Program-made: the position numbers and the translations under genes
NCBI GenBank assembly: GCA_030603695.1
Contig: JAUVXF010000015.1
Span: 1-64,000 of the forward strand
Direction: 5' to 3'
Length of the DNA stretch: 64,000 bases
DNA from: Natronohydrobacter sp.
GTDB taxonomy: Bacteria > Pseudomonadota > Alphaproteobacteria > Rhodobacterales > Rhodobacteraceae
Shown: positions 56,148 through 64,000 of the stretch, in pieces
How positions within the stretch are numbered: position 1 is the first letter of the stretch
How the letters are laid out: each line of letters begins with the position of its first letter
The notes under the pieces: model-generated
Database searches by the model: none
Seen by the model: the letters and a program-made list of their open reading frames with translations, nothing else
Told to the model about the DNA's origin: nothing

Positions 56148-57260
56148 ATGAATGCATTTTATTTTGTCATAGATCGCAAATTTCTTCCCTTTGCGCTTAT
56201 TCAAGCCAAGCGATTGACAGGCTTTTTCAATTCAGATGTTCACATCTTTTTTGAAGGAGATTCATCAAACTTGGACATAACCAAGGCTGTTGGTGAGCGT
56301 GTTTTCTTGCATCTCAACGAAATTGAAAAATACCTGCCCGACAGCCTGCCCGCCAGCACGCACTGGCCAAAAATCGTATATGGTAGAATATTCGCACCCT
56401 TTCTTCTTTCAACCTATACACGCTTGATTTACCTTGATGCAGATGTGTTTATATTGCGCGGTGATGATGGCATCTGGAACATTCCGCTGGAGAATGGCTT
56501 GGGCGCCGTGCATGATCTGGATGTTCTCAACCGCGCGCCGACAGCGCTGAAGGTTCGGAAAAACAAGCCTCTCTATACGAAAGAACAATGGCTGTCAGAT
56601 ATAGGTGTGATTGGCGATAGATATTTTAATTCCGGCGTGCTGGTGATCGATACAAAGCTGTGGATAGAGAGAGATTGGTCAGCGATCCTGGCGGATTATG
56701 TAATAAAATATTCCAAAAGTATAAAAATGTTTGATCAGGATTTTCTCAACCATGCACAACAGGGGCTTTGGAGCGAACTTAGCCCCCGGTGGAATTATCA
56801 GCCAAATATTGCGGAATGTGGAGTTACAAGGCAAATCAAGCCTGTGATCTTGCACTTTGCATCCTCCCCGAAACCTTGGTCAGAGTTGCGCAAGGGAAAC
56901 ATCAATGATCTTAACTATATATTCCATGATGTTTTTGAACAGGAGCTGGCCGCCATTAATGTAGATATTTCTGACTACAAAAAAGAAAAGAAGATTAAAT
57001 TTTTTACGCGGCTCAAAAAAATATTGCGAAAGCGCATGTCTGATCTAGACATGCCATCGAAAAAAGAAAAACGCGAGTTCAAATACTTCAAGTCCAGAAC
57101 GGAAACAATTCTTGATTATATAAACGTATCACATTCCAGCAATAGATTTGCAGACAGGTTGGAGATTGACGAACCTCTTTCAGTCGATAATATCAAAGCA
57201 GTTTTTGACGGAGAGCGGTTTCGCCCCATCCTTTTGCTGGATGATTTTCTTGCAGATTGA
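56148..57260 (+). CDS. Glycosyltransferase family 8 protein
   Basis: A 370-residue GT8-type transferase. The sugar-nucleotide/metal DxD motif is in RLIYLDADVFILRGDDG (about residues 92-108); FNSGVLVIDTKLW and FDQDFLNHAQQG follow as expected, and LHFASSPKPW near residue 250 matches the C-terminal family motif. The last 110 residues are Lys-rich and not recognised. Its AT-rich codons differ strongly from neighbours, suggesting transfer. Start uncertain: ATG 56148 fits the fold, 56106 would add 14 residues. Acceptor unknown. Confidence 0.82.
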   Translation: MNAFYFVIDRKFLPFALIQAKRLTGFFNSDVHIFFEGDSSNLDITKAVGERVFLHLNEIEKYLPDSLPASTHWPKIVYGRIFAPFLLSTYTRLIYLDADVFILRGDDGIWNIPLENGLGAVHDLDVLNRAPTALKVRKNKPLYTKEQWLSDIGVIGDRYFNSGVLVIDTKLWIERDWSAILADYVIKYSKSIKMFDQDFLNHAQQGLWSELSPRWNYQPNIAECGVTRQIKPVILHFASSPKPWSELRKGNINDLNYIFHDVFEQELAAINVDISDYKKEKKIKFFTRLKKILRKRMSDLDMPSKKEKREFKYFKSRTETILDYINVSHSSNRFADRLEIDEPLSVDNIKAVFDGERFRPILLLDDFLAD

Positions 57261-57324
57261 ATTATTCCAACCCTCTCCCAAAAGCACATAGATAATTCAA
57301 TTTTCAGAAATGGTAACTTGGCGC

Positions 57325-57651
57325 CTACCCCATCTCTTCCAGAAAATCCCGGCCGCGGGCGTCTTCCACCTCTATCACCCACAGATCGGGGTCAAAGCTG
57401 CGCTGACGGGTGATGGCGGCGTCGACCTCGGCCTCTGGCCCTTGGGTGAGGGTATGCCATGCGCGCTGCCCGGTTGCGGGGTCATATTGGCGCATATGGG
57501 CGCGCGCGGTTCCGTCCAGCGCCGCCAGTTTCACCAGCACCGCGCCTGCTGTCGCATCACCGCGCGCGATGACATAGGCGGGGATGCCCTCTATCTGCAA
57601 GCGCCGCAGATAGGCCGAAACCCAGATGCCAGAGGCCAGCCGTGCGCTCAT
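57325..57651 (-). CDS. DUF1491 family protein
   Basis: A 108-residue protein with the DUF1491 pattern: ARLASGIWVSAYLRRLQIEGIPAYVIARGDATAGAVLVK and FDPDLWVIEVEDARGRDFLEE. It is cytoplasmic by appearance; function unknown. It overlaps era by ATGA (57648-57651) at the end of the lepB-rnc-era operon, as in other Rhodobacterales. Confidence 0.88.
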   Translation of the reverse strand: MSARLASGIWVSAYLRRLQIEGIPAYVIARGDATAGAVLVKLAALDGTARAHMRQYDPATGQRAWHTLTQGPEAEVDAAITRQRSFDPDLWVIEVEDARGRDFLEEMG

Positions 57652-58568
57652 GTATTCCCGTCGCGGAACTCCAGCCCCATTTCGGAATAGCGCGCGGCCT
57701 CTTCCATCCAGTTTTCGCGCACTTTCACTTGCAAGAAGAGATGCACCGGGCGGCCCAGAAATTCGGCAATCTCGGTTCGGGCGGCGGTAGAGATGGCCTT
57801 GATCGTCTCGCCCCTATTGCCCAGAACAATGCCCTTATGGCCATCGCGCATGACATAGACCACCTGATCTATGCGCACCGAACCGTCATCGCGCTCTTGC
57901 CAATGCTCTGTCTCGACTGTCAGCTGATAGGGCAATTCCTCGTGCAGGCGCAGGGTCAGTTTCTCGCGCGTCATCTCTGCGGCGATCATGCGCAAGGGCA
58001 GATCGGCAATCTGATCTTCTGGGTAAAGCCATGGGCTGAGCGGCATTTGTTCTGCCAGCCAGCGGCGCAGATCATCCACCCCATGCCCTTTTTCCGCCGA
58101 AATCATGAAGCTGCGCGCGAAAGGATAGGCCTCGTTCAGCTTGGCCGACAGGGCCAGCAGGGTTTCAGCTTTCACCCGGTCGATCTTGTTGATGGCAAGG
58201 GCCACCGTCTGATTGGGGGTGATCCGCTCTTTGAGCGCATCAATGATGGCCTGTGTGCCCTCGGTCAGGCCGCGATGGGCCTCTACCAGCAGCACCACGA
58301 CATCGGCATCGGCAGCGCCACCCCATGCGGCAGCCACCATGGCGCGATCCAGACGGCGGCGGGGGCGGAACAGGCCCGGTGTATCCACAAACACAATCTG
58401 TGCCGCCCCTTCCAGCGCCACACCGCGAATGCGCGCGCGGGTGGTCTGCACCTTATGCGTGACGATGGAAACCTTGGCCCCCACCATGCGGTTGGTGAGG
58501 GTGGATTTTCCGGCATTGGGTTCGCCAATCAGGGCCACAAAGCCCGCGCGGGTGGGTGTTTCGGTCAT
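57648..58568 (-). CDS. era: GTPase Era
   Basis: A 306-residue GTPase needed for 16S rRNA processing and 30S assembly. GTPase motifs: [12 protein letters not shown] (G1), DTPGLF (G3) and NKID (G4). The C-terminal KH domain includes the RNA-contacting [18 protein letters not shown]. It overlaps rnc by ATGA (58565-58568). Confidence 0.97.
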   Translation of the reverse strand: MTETPTRAGFVALIGEPNAGKSTLTNRMVGAKVSIVTHKVQTTRARIRGVALEGAAQIVFVDTPGLFRPRRRLDRAMVAAAWGGAADADVVVLLVEAHRGLTEGTQAIIDALKERITPNQTVALAINKIDRVKAETLLALSAKLNEAYPFARSFMISAEKGHGVDDLRRWLAEQMPLSPWLYPEDQIADLPLRMIAAEMTREKLTLRLHEELPYQLTVETEHWQERDDGSVRIDQVVYVMRDGHKGIVLGNRGETIKAISTAARTEIAEFLGRPVHLFLQVKVRENWMEEAARYSEMGLEFRDGNT

Positions 58569-59251
58569 TTTTCGGCCTCCAGCCGTTCCAGAAGTGCGCG
58601 CGCGGCCAATTGTTCGGCCTGCCGCTTGGAGCCAGCCGCCGCGCGCGCGCTTTCGCCGCTGTCAAGCTGGGCTTCGATGATGAATTCGGGCGCATGATCG
58701 GGGCCAGAGCGCCCGGCCTCCAGATAGCGCGGGGGGGTCTGGCCACGGGCCTGCGCCCATTCCTGCAACATGGTTTTGGCGTCGCGTGCATCGGCATCGA
58801 CACTTTCCAACCGCGCGCGCCAATGGTGCAGCACAACCGCGCGCGCCACCTCAAAGCCGCCATCCAGATAGACAGCGGCAATCACCGCTTCCATGGCATC
58901 GGCAAGAATGGCCTCTTTGCGCCGCCCGCCCGACAGCATTTCAGAGCGCCCCAATTTCAGCGCCGCGCCCAGATCCAGCGCGCGCGCCACCTCGGCGCAG
59001 CTTTCCTTGCGCACCAGCGCATTGAAACGCGGCGCAAGCTGGCCTTCCGAGGCGCTCTTATCCGCCCGAAGCAACGCCTCGGCCATGACCAGCCCCAAGA
59101 CCCTGTCACCCAGAAATTCCAGCCGCTGATTGTCGGGACGCGAGGGCGAGGACATGGAGGGATGTGTCAATGCCCGGTGCAAAAGCTCTGGCCGCGCGAA
59201 ATCATGCCCAAGCCGGGCCGCAAAGGCCAGAATTTCTGCCGATACCTTCAC
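58565..59251 (-). CDS. rnc: Ribonuclease III
   Basis: A 228-residue double-strand-specific RNase. Signature [20 protein letters not shown] contains the catalytic acids, a second acidic patch is in [21 protein letters not shown], and a C-terminal dsRNA-binding domain ends in [18 protein letters not shown]. It overlaps both era and lepB by ATGA. Confidence 0.97.
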   Translation of the reverse strand: MKVSAEILAFAARLGHDFARPELLHRALTHPSMSSPSRPDNQRLEFLGDRVLGLVMAEALLRADKSASEGQLAPRFNALVRKESCAEVARALDLGAALKLGRSEMLSGGRRKEAILADAMEAVIAAVYLDGGFEVARAVVLHHWRARLESVDADARDAKTMLQEWAQARGQTPPRYLEAGRSGPDHAPEFIIEAQLDSGESARAAAGSKRQAEQLAARALLERLEAEK

Positions 59252-60036
59252 GAGAGCCTCGCGAAGAAGCGATCACTCCGCCATGTCCAGAAGAAAAACA
59301 GCGACCGCCCTTCGGCAGAGAATACCACATGGCGCGCGCGCCCGATCAGATGATCAAAAGGCACCATGCCCACGCCGCCCACCTGACGGGGCATGCGGCT
59401 ATCCAGCGAATTGTCGCGGTTATCGCCGATGAAGAAGAAATGCCCCTCTGGCACAGTGAAAACGGGCGTATTGTCGCCCGCGCCGCCATCCACGATATTG
59501 AGCACCGGATAGCTGACGCCATTTGGCAAGGTTTCGATCATGCGCGATTTGCGGCATTCCCCGCCCTGGCCCACAGGCGCATTCTCACAGCGCGGGAACT
59601 GGCCTGCGCTGCCTTGGCGTTCATATGTTTCGATAAAATCGCCTGCCGGTTCTTGGGGCACGGCCTCGTCATTCAGCCAGAGCTGGCCTGCGCGCATCTG
59701 CACCCTGTCGCCCGGCAGGCCGATCAGACGCTTGATGTAATCAGCCCCTGTGCCGGGGTGACGGAAAACCACGATATCCCCGCGCTCTGGCTCTGTGCCA
59801 AAAATGCGCCCCTCTATCGGGCAGATGGCAAAGGGGCAGGAATAGCGCGAATAGCCATAGGCCATTTTATTGACAAACAGGAAATCCCCGATCAGCAGGT
59901 TCTCTTTCATAGAGCCTGACGGAATCCAGAACGGCTGGAAAAACAGCGTGCGGAACAGGCCCGCAATCAGCAGGGCATAGATGATGGTTTTGATATTGTC
60001 CCAAAGCCCGTCTTTCTTGCCGTCTATCGCGCTCAT
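59248..60036 (-). CDS. lepB: Signal peptidase I
   Basis: A 262-residue membrane protease that removes Sec and Tat signal peptides. After one N-terminal helix come the catalytic serine in [14 protein letters not shown], the lysine in [15 protein letters not shown] and the [11 protein letters not shown] box. The protein faces the periplasm. It is first in lepB-rnc-era-DUF1491 and divergent from leuA. Confidence 0.96.
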   Translation of the reverse strand: MSAIDGKKDGLWDNIKTIIYALLIAGLFRTLFFQPFWIPSGSMKENLLIGDFLFVNKMAYGYSRYSCPFAICPIEGRIFGTEPERGDIVVFRHPGTGADYIKRLIGLPGDRVQMRAGQLWLNDEAVPQEPAGDFIETYERQGSAGQFPRCENAPVGQGGECRKSRMIETLPNGVSYPVLNIVDGGAGDNTPVFTVPEGHFFFIGDNRDNSLDSRMPRQVGGVGMVPFDHLIGRARHVVFSAEGRSLFFFWTWRSDRFFARLS

Positions 60037-60146
60037 GTATTTTGTCCGTTCAAAACTGAAAAGGGTCGCGCGCTACATGGGCGGGGCGGGGCACGGAGTC
60101 AAGCAAGACCGCAAGGCGCGCGCAGTTGTGACCGTGAAAATTGGGG

Positions 60147-60175
60147 TTTTCAATGCCAAAGCGCGCGCCTATAGT
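60147..60175 (+). promoter_or_regulatory. Candidate promoter of the leu leader and leuA
   Basis: TTTTCA (60147-60152), 17 bp, TATAGT (60170-60175). With the -10 ending 7 bases before A60183, transcription would be expected to start at or next to the leader ATG, implying a leaderless leader peptide. Confidence 0.5.
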
Positions 60176-60182
60176 CGCACGC

Positions 60183-60260
60183 ATGATCTGTGTCGCATCA
60201 TTTCAGCGCTTGGCGCCCCTCTCGGCTTTGTCCGGTCTGCTTCTTCTTAGCAGCCTCTGA
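60183..60260 (+). CDS. Candidate leucine leader peptide (attenuation)
   Basis: A 25-codon ORF, ATG 60183 to TGA 60260, ending LSGLLLLSSL with four adjacent Leu codons (CTG CTT CTT CTT) and eight Leu overall. It lies 87 bases before leuA. No ribosome site precedes it, but the predicted transcription start falls at its ATG. Its stop codon is inside the left arm of a 10-bp inverted repeat. Such Leu-rich leaders let ribosomes stall when Leu-tRNA is short, altering downstream RNA folding. Inferred from sequence alone. Confidence 0.65.
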   Translation: MICVASFQRLAPLSALSGLLLLSSL

Positions 60261-60304
60261 GCGTGTCCTCTTGCGGGCGCGCCGCTCAGAGGTGAAAAGC
60301 GCCC
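60254..60304 (+). promoter_or_regulatory. Candidate leuA attenuator RNA structure
   Basis: A perfect 10-bp inverted repeat CCTCTGAGCG (60254-60263) and CGCTCAGAGG (60283-60292), with a 19-base loop. A competing pairing GGGCGC (60275-60280) with GCGCCC (60299-60304) uses the loop, so the two cannot easily coexist. There is no U-run, so control could be on translation or Rho access rather than a classical terminator. Confidence 0.55.
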
Positions 60305-60347
60305 CAACCGCAAGACAGTGACATTCCCCTACCACAGGACAAGACCC

Positions 60348-61925
60348 ATGACATCTTCCGCCCCCGATATGGCCGCGCCGCAAGACCGCGTATTGATTTT
60401 TGACACAACCCTGCGTGATGGCGAGCAAAGCCCCGGCGCCACCATGAGCCATGCCGAAAAGCTGGAAATCGCAGCGCTCTTGGATGAGATGGGCGTGGAT
60501 ATCATAGAGGCGGGGTTTCCCATCGCCTCTGACGGGGATTTTCAGGCCGTCAGCGAGATTGCGAAAAACGCCAAAACCTCTGTCATCTGCGGGCTGGCGC
60601 GGGCTAATTTCGCCGATATCGACCGCTGCTGGGAGGCCGTGCGCCATGCCGCGCGCCCGCGCATTCACACCTTCATCGGCACATCGCCCCTGCACCGCGA
60701 CATTACCGCGCTGGATCAGGACGGGATGATCACAAAAATCCATGAAACTGTCAGCCATGCCCGCAATCTGTGCGACAATGTGCAATGGTCGCCCATGGAT
60801 GCCACCCGCACAGAGCGCGATTACCTGTGCCGCGTGGTGGAAACCGCGATCAAGGCGGGGGCCACGACGATCAACATTCCCGATACTGTGGGCTATACCT
60901 ATCCGCGCGAAAGTGCGGATCTGATTGCCATGCTGCTGGAGCGCGTGCCGGGCGCTGATACCATAATCTTTGCCACCCATTGCCATAATGATCTGGGCAT
61001 GGCCACGGCCAATGCGCTGGCCGCCGTGGAAGCGGGCGCGCGCCAGATTGAATGCACAATCAACGGTCTGGGCGAACGTGCGGGCAATACGGCGCTGGAA
61101 GAAGTGGTCATGGCGCTGCGCGTGCGCAATGACATCCTGCCCTACCGCACCGGGATTGATACCACCAAGATCATGGGCATTTCGCGCATGGTGGCGGCTG
61201 TATCGGGCTTTCCGGTGCAGTATAACAAGGCTGTGGTGGGCAAGAACGCCTTCGCGCATGAATCCGGCATTCATCAGGATGGCATGCTGAAGAACAAGGA
61301 AACCTTCGAGATCATGCGCCCCGAAGATGTGGGGCTGGCCGCGACCAATCTGGTGATGGGCAAGCATTCGGGCCGCGCGGCGCTGCGTGCGAAACTGTCA
61401 GAGCTGGGCTATGAGCTGGGCGACAACCAGTTGAAAGATGTCTTTGTGCGCTTCAAGGCTTTGGCTGACCGCAAGAAAGAGGTCTATGACGATGATCTGA
61501 TTGCGCTGATGGCAGAGGCCAACACGGCAGATGAAGAAGCCTTTTTGCAAATCAAGCGGCTGCGGGTGATCTGCGGCACAGAGGGGCCGCAAGAGGCCGA
61601 ATTGACCATGCTGGTTGGCGGGGCCGAAAAATTTGTCGATGCCACAGGTGACGGGCCTGTGGATGCGACATTCAACGCGGTGAAAATGCTGTTCCCGCAT
61701 GAGGCGCAGTTAGAACTTTATCAGGTGCACGCGGTGACAGAGGGCACAGATGCGCAAGCCACCGTCAGTGTGCGGCTGAAGCTGGGGGGGGTAGTCTATT
61801 CCGGGCAATCCTCGGATACCGATACTGTCGTGGCCTCTGCCAAAGCCTATGTGAATGCGCTGAACCGGCTGGTTGTGCATAAGCACAGGGGCAATCTTTC
61901 GGCGTTGATGACATCTGCCGGATGA
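60348..61925 (+). CDS. leuA: 2-isopropylmalate synthase
   Basis: A 525-residue enzyme for the first committed step of leucine synthesis, condensing acetyl-CoA with 2-oxoisovalerate. Motifs: FDTTLRDGEQSPGATM, ATHCHNDLGMATANALAAV (metal-binding HxH), GLGERAGNTALEEVVMAL and HESGIHQDGMLKN. The C-terminal regulatory domain for leucine feedback (about residues 395-520) is present. The ATG at 60348 (MTSSAPDMAAP) was chosen; an upstream ATG at 60318 lacks support. Confidence 0.97.
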   Translation: MTSSAPDMAAPQDRVLIFDTTLRDGEQSPGATMSHAEKLEIAALLDEMGVDIIEAGFPIASDGDFQAVSEIAKNAKTSVICGLARANFADIDRCWEAVRHAARPRIHTFIGTSPLHRDITALDQDGMITKIHETVSHARNLCDNVQWSPMDATRTERDYLCRVVETAIKAGATTINIPDTVGYTYPRESADLIAMLLERVPGADTIIFATHCHNDLGMATANALAAVEAGARQIECTINGLGERAGNTALEEVVMALRVRNDILPYRTGIDTTKIMGISRMVAAVSGFPVQYNKAVVGKNAFAHESGIHQDGMLKNKETFEIMRPEDVGLAATNLVMGKHSGRAALRAKLSELGYELGDNQLKDVFVRFKALADRKKEVYDDDLIALMAEANTADEEAFLQIKRLRVICGTEGPQEAELTMLVGGAEKFVDATGDGPVDATFNAVKMLFPHEAQLELYQVHAVTEGTDAQATVSVRLKLGGVVYSGQSSDTDTVVASAKAYVNALNRLVVHKHRGNLSALMTSAG

Positions 61926-61932
61926 CAGGCAG

Positions 61933-61957
61933 GCCCCCGCCAGCCCATGGCGGGGGC
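61933..61957 (+). terminator. Hairpin after leuA, probable terminator
   Basis: A perfect 10-bp stem GCCCCCGCCA / TGGCGGGGGC with loop GCCCA, 8 bases after the leuA stop. It has no U-run (TATCAC follows). Confidence 0.6.
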
Positions 61958-62069
61958 TATCACGGCTCTGTGCGGGGGATATGGCCAATTCCTGCCGATC
62001 GGGCCGCTTCTCCCCCTTTACCGCAAGCCCCCGCCCGCCCTATAAGGCGCAGAACGTTTAGCGCCCTGA

Positions 62070-63146
<1,077 letters not shown>

Positions 63147-63171
63147 CGCAACCAGTCGCAAGGTGTGACCT

Positions 63172-64000
63172 GTGGCCGAGGATCGCAAACAGGATAACGA
63201 TTTCATCCGCCCGCTGCGGCGGGTGATGATCGTGCTTGTGGCGGTCACGCTGGCGCTGGTGTTTCTGGTCTGGCGTATTGACAGCCCACGGGTGGAACAA
63301 TTCCGCATGGCTGTGATTGACAAGGTTGTGCCCTCTTTTGACTGGGCCATGCGCCCGATGGGGCGGCTGGTGGCGATGGCAGAAAATTTCAACGCCTATG
63401 CCCGGATTGTAGAGCAGAATCAGGAATTGCGGCGCGAATTGCAGCAAATGCGCGCATGGCGCGAGGCCGCCCTTCAGCTGGAACAACGCAATGCGCAGTT
63501 GCTGGATTTGAATCAGGTGCGGCTTGATCCGCAGCTAACCCATGTGACAGGTGTGGTGATGGCCGATAGCGGCTCTCCCTTCCGCAAATCGGTGCTGTTG
63601 AATGTGGGTGCGCGCGATGGTGTGCAAGATGGCTGGGCGGTGATGGATGGGCTGGGGCTTGCGGGCCGCATTTCCGGTGTGGGCCAGCGCACGGCGCGGG
63701 TGGTGCTGCTGACAGATACCGCAAGCGCTGTGCCTGTGGTGATCCAGCCCTCTGGCCAGCGCGCCATGCTGATTGGCGACAATTCGGCCTTTCCGGTGCT
63801 GGAATTCATTGAAACCCCCGATGATCTGCGCCCCGGTGATCGGGTTGTCAGTTCCGATGATGGGGGCGTGTTTCCGGCCGGGATTTTGGTGGGCGAAGTG
63901 GTGGCGACCACGGATCGCAGATTGCGGGTGCGCATTTCCGCCGATTACGGGCGGCTGGAATTTCTGCGCGTGCTGCGCTCGCGCCCGATGGAGCGGATCA
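63172..64000 (+). CDS. mreC: Rod shape-determining protein MreC, N-terminal part (runs off window)
   Basis: At least 276 codons read from GTG 63172 (MAEDRKQDNDFIRPLRR), open to the window edge. One membrane helix (about residues 19-37, VMIVLVAVTLALVFLVW) is followed by a coiled coil (ARIVEQNQELRRELQQM, LEQRNAQLL) and a beta-rich periplasmic domain with GVVMADSGSPFRKSVLLNVG and GRISGVGQRTARVVLLTD. This is the MreC layout; it links MreB to periplasmic wall synthases. The C-terminus is missing only because the window ends. Confidence 0.94.
   Translation, partial: MAEDRKQDNDFIRPLRRVMIVLVAVTLALVFLVWRIDSPRVEQFRMAVIDKVVPSFDWAMRPMGRLVAMAENFNAYARIVEQNQELRRELQQMRAWREAALQLEQRNAQLLDLNQVRLDPQLTHVTGVVMADSGSPFRKSVLLNVGARDGVQDGWAVMDGLGLAGRISGVGQRTARVVLLTDTASAVPVVIQPSGQRAMLIGDNSAFPVLEFIETPDDLRPGDRVVSSDDGGVFPAGILVGEVVATTDRRLRVRISADYGRLEFLRVLRSRPMERI

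Noticed and set aside
60254-60292. Classical Rho-independent terminator in the leuA leader
   Set aside because: The stem is strong but no U-run follows (TGAAAAGCGCCCC), so it is listed as an attenuator-like structure only.

Overview
The window is a GC-rich alphaproteobacterial chromosome segment. Gene content and order point to Rhodobacterales (Rhodobacter/Roseobacter relatives): ethylmalonyl-CoA mutase, glcDEF, lgt-midA-pgeF, nfuA-tsaB-rimI, lepB-rnc-era-DUF1491 and mreBC. The species cannot be named from the sequence. No tRNA or rRNA gene, prophage, IS transposase or CRISPR array was seen. The first gene (tuf) and the last (mreC) run off the ends.

Layout. 1-5.3 kb: tuf, a lipoprotein and parC on the minus strand, then a DUF4139 protein. 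5.9-9.4 kb: ubiK and the lgt-midA-pgeF operon with a small conserved ORF and a clear terminator. 9.4-11 kb: a small heat-shock protein and a secreted trypsin-like protease. 11.9-17.1 kb: the glycolate oxidase operon glcDEF and a multipass membrane protein. 17.3-22.1 kb: smc and an MFS permease. 23-29 kb: ethylmalonyl-CoA mutase, a RecD-like helicase, a PlsB-like acyltransferase and ndk. 29.3-32.8 kb: a GT61 glycosyltransferase, a stand-alone RAM-domain protein and a TIGR02186/TSUP pair. 32.8-37.5 kb: a BMP-type nucleoside ABC importer. 37.6-40.5 kb: rimI, tsaB, nfuA and threonine aldolase. 41.2-45.5 kb: an ABC/HlyD export operon. 46.7-55.9 kb: an IclR-controlled thiolase/acyl-CoA ligase/PPC-domain operon, divergent from a TRAP transporter, an SDR and a RidA. 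56-57.3 kb: an AT-rich GT8 glycosyltransferase. 57.3-64 kb: DUF1491, era, rnc, lepB, leuA behind a candidate leucine leader, then mreB and mreC.

The most unusual signal is a dispersed, non-coding, palindromic repeat family. It fills six of the large intergenic gaps (about 5.34-5.90, 11.16-11.80, 22.18-22.98, 30.55-30.73, 40.52-41.11 and 45.57-46.64 kb), roughly 3.8 kb or 6 % of the window. I count 13 copies of a central core (11 close matches to TGTCCGAACGAA and two of a variant) and 17 copies of a hairpin module. In that hairpin the third inner base pair flips between C:G and G:C while pairing is mostly kept, and a GANTC site is usually retained. The arrays lie at gene 3' ends and in none of the divergent promoter gaps. 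The family looks like a REP/MITE-like or structured-RNA element; I do not recognise it as a named family.

Other items worth attention are a leaderless-looking Leu-rich leader peptide before leuA, a 14-bp G-rich tandem repeat with quadruplex potential between nfuA and the threonine aldolase, a 16-bp palindrome over the -35 box of the nucleoside importer, an inverted repeat before glcD, and the IclR/TRAP catabolic locus whose substrate is unknown.
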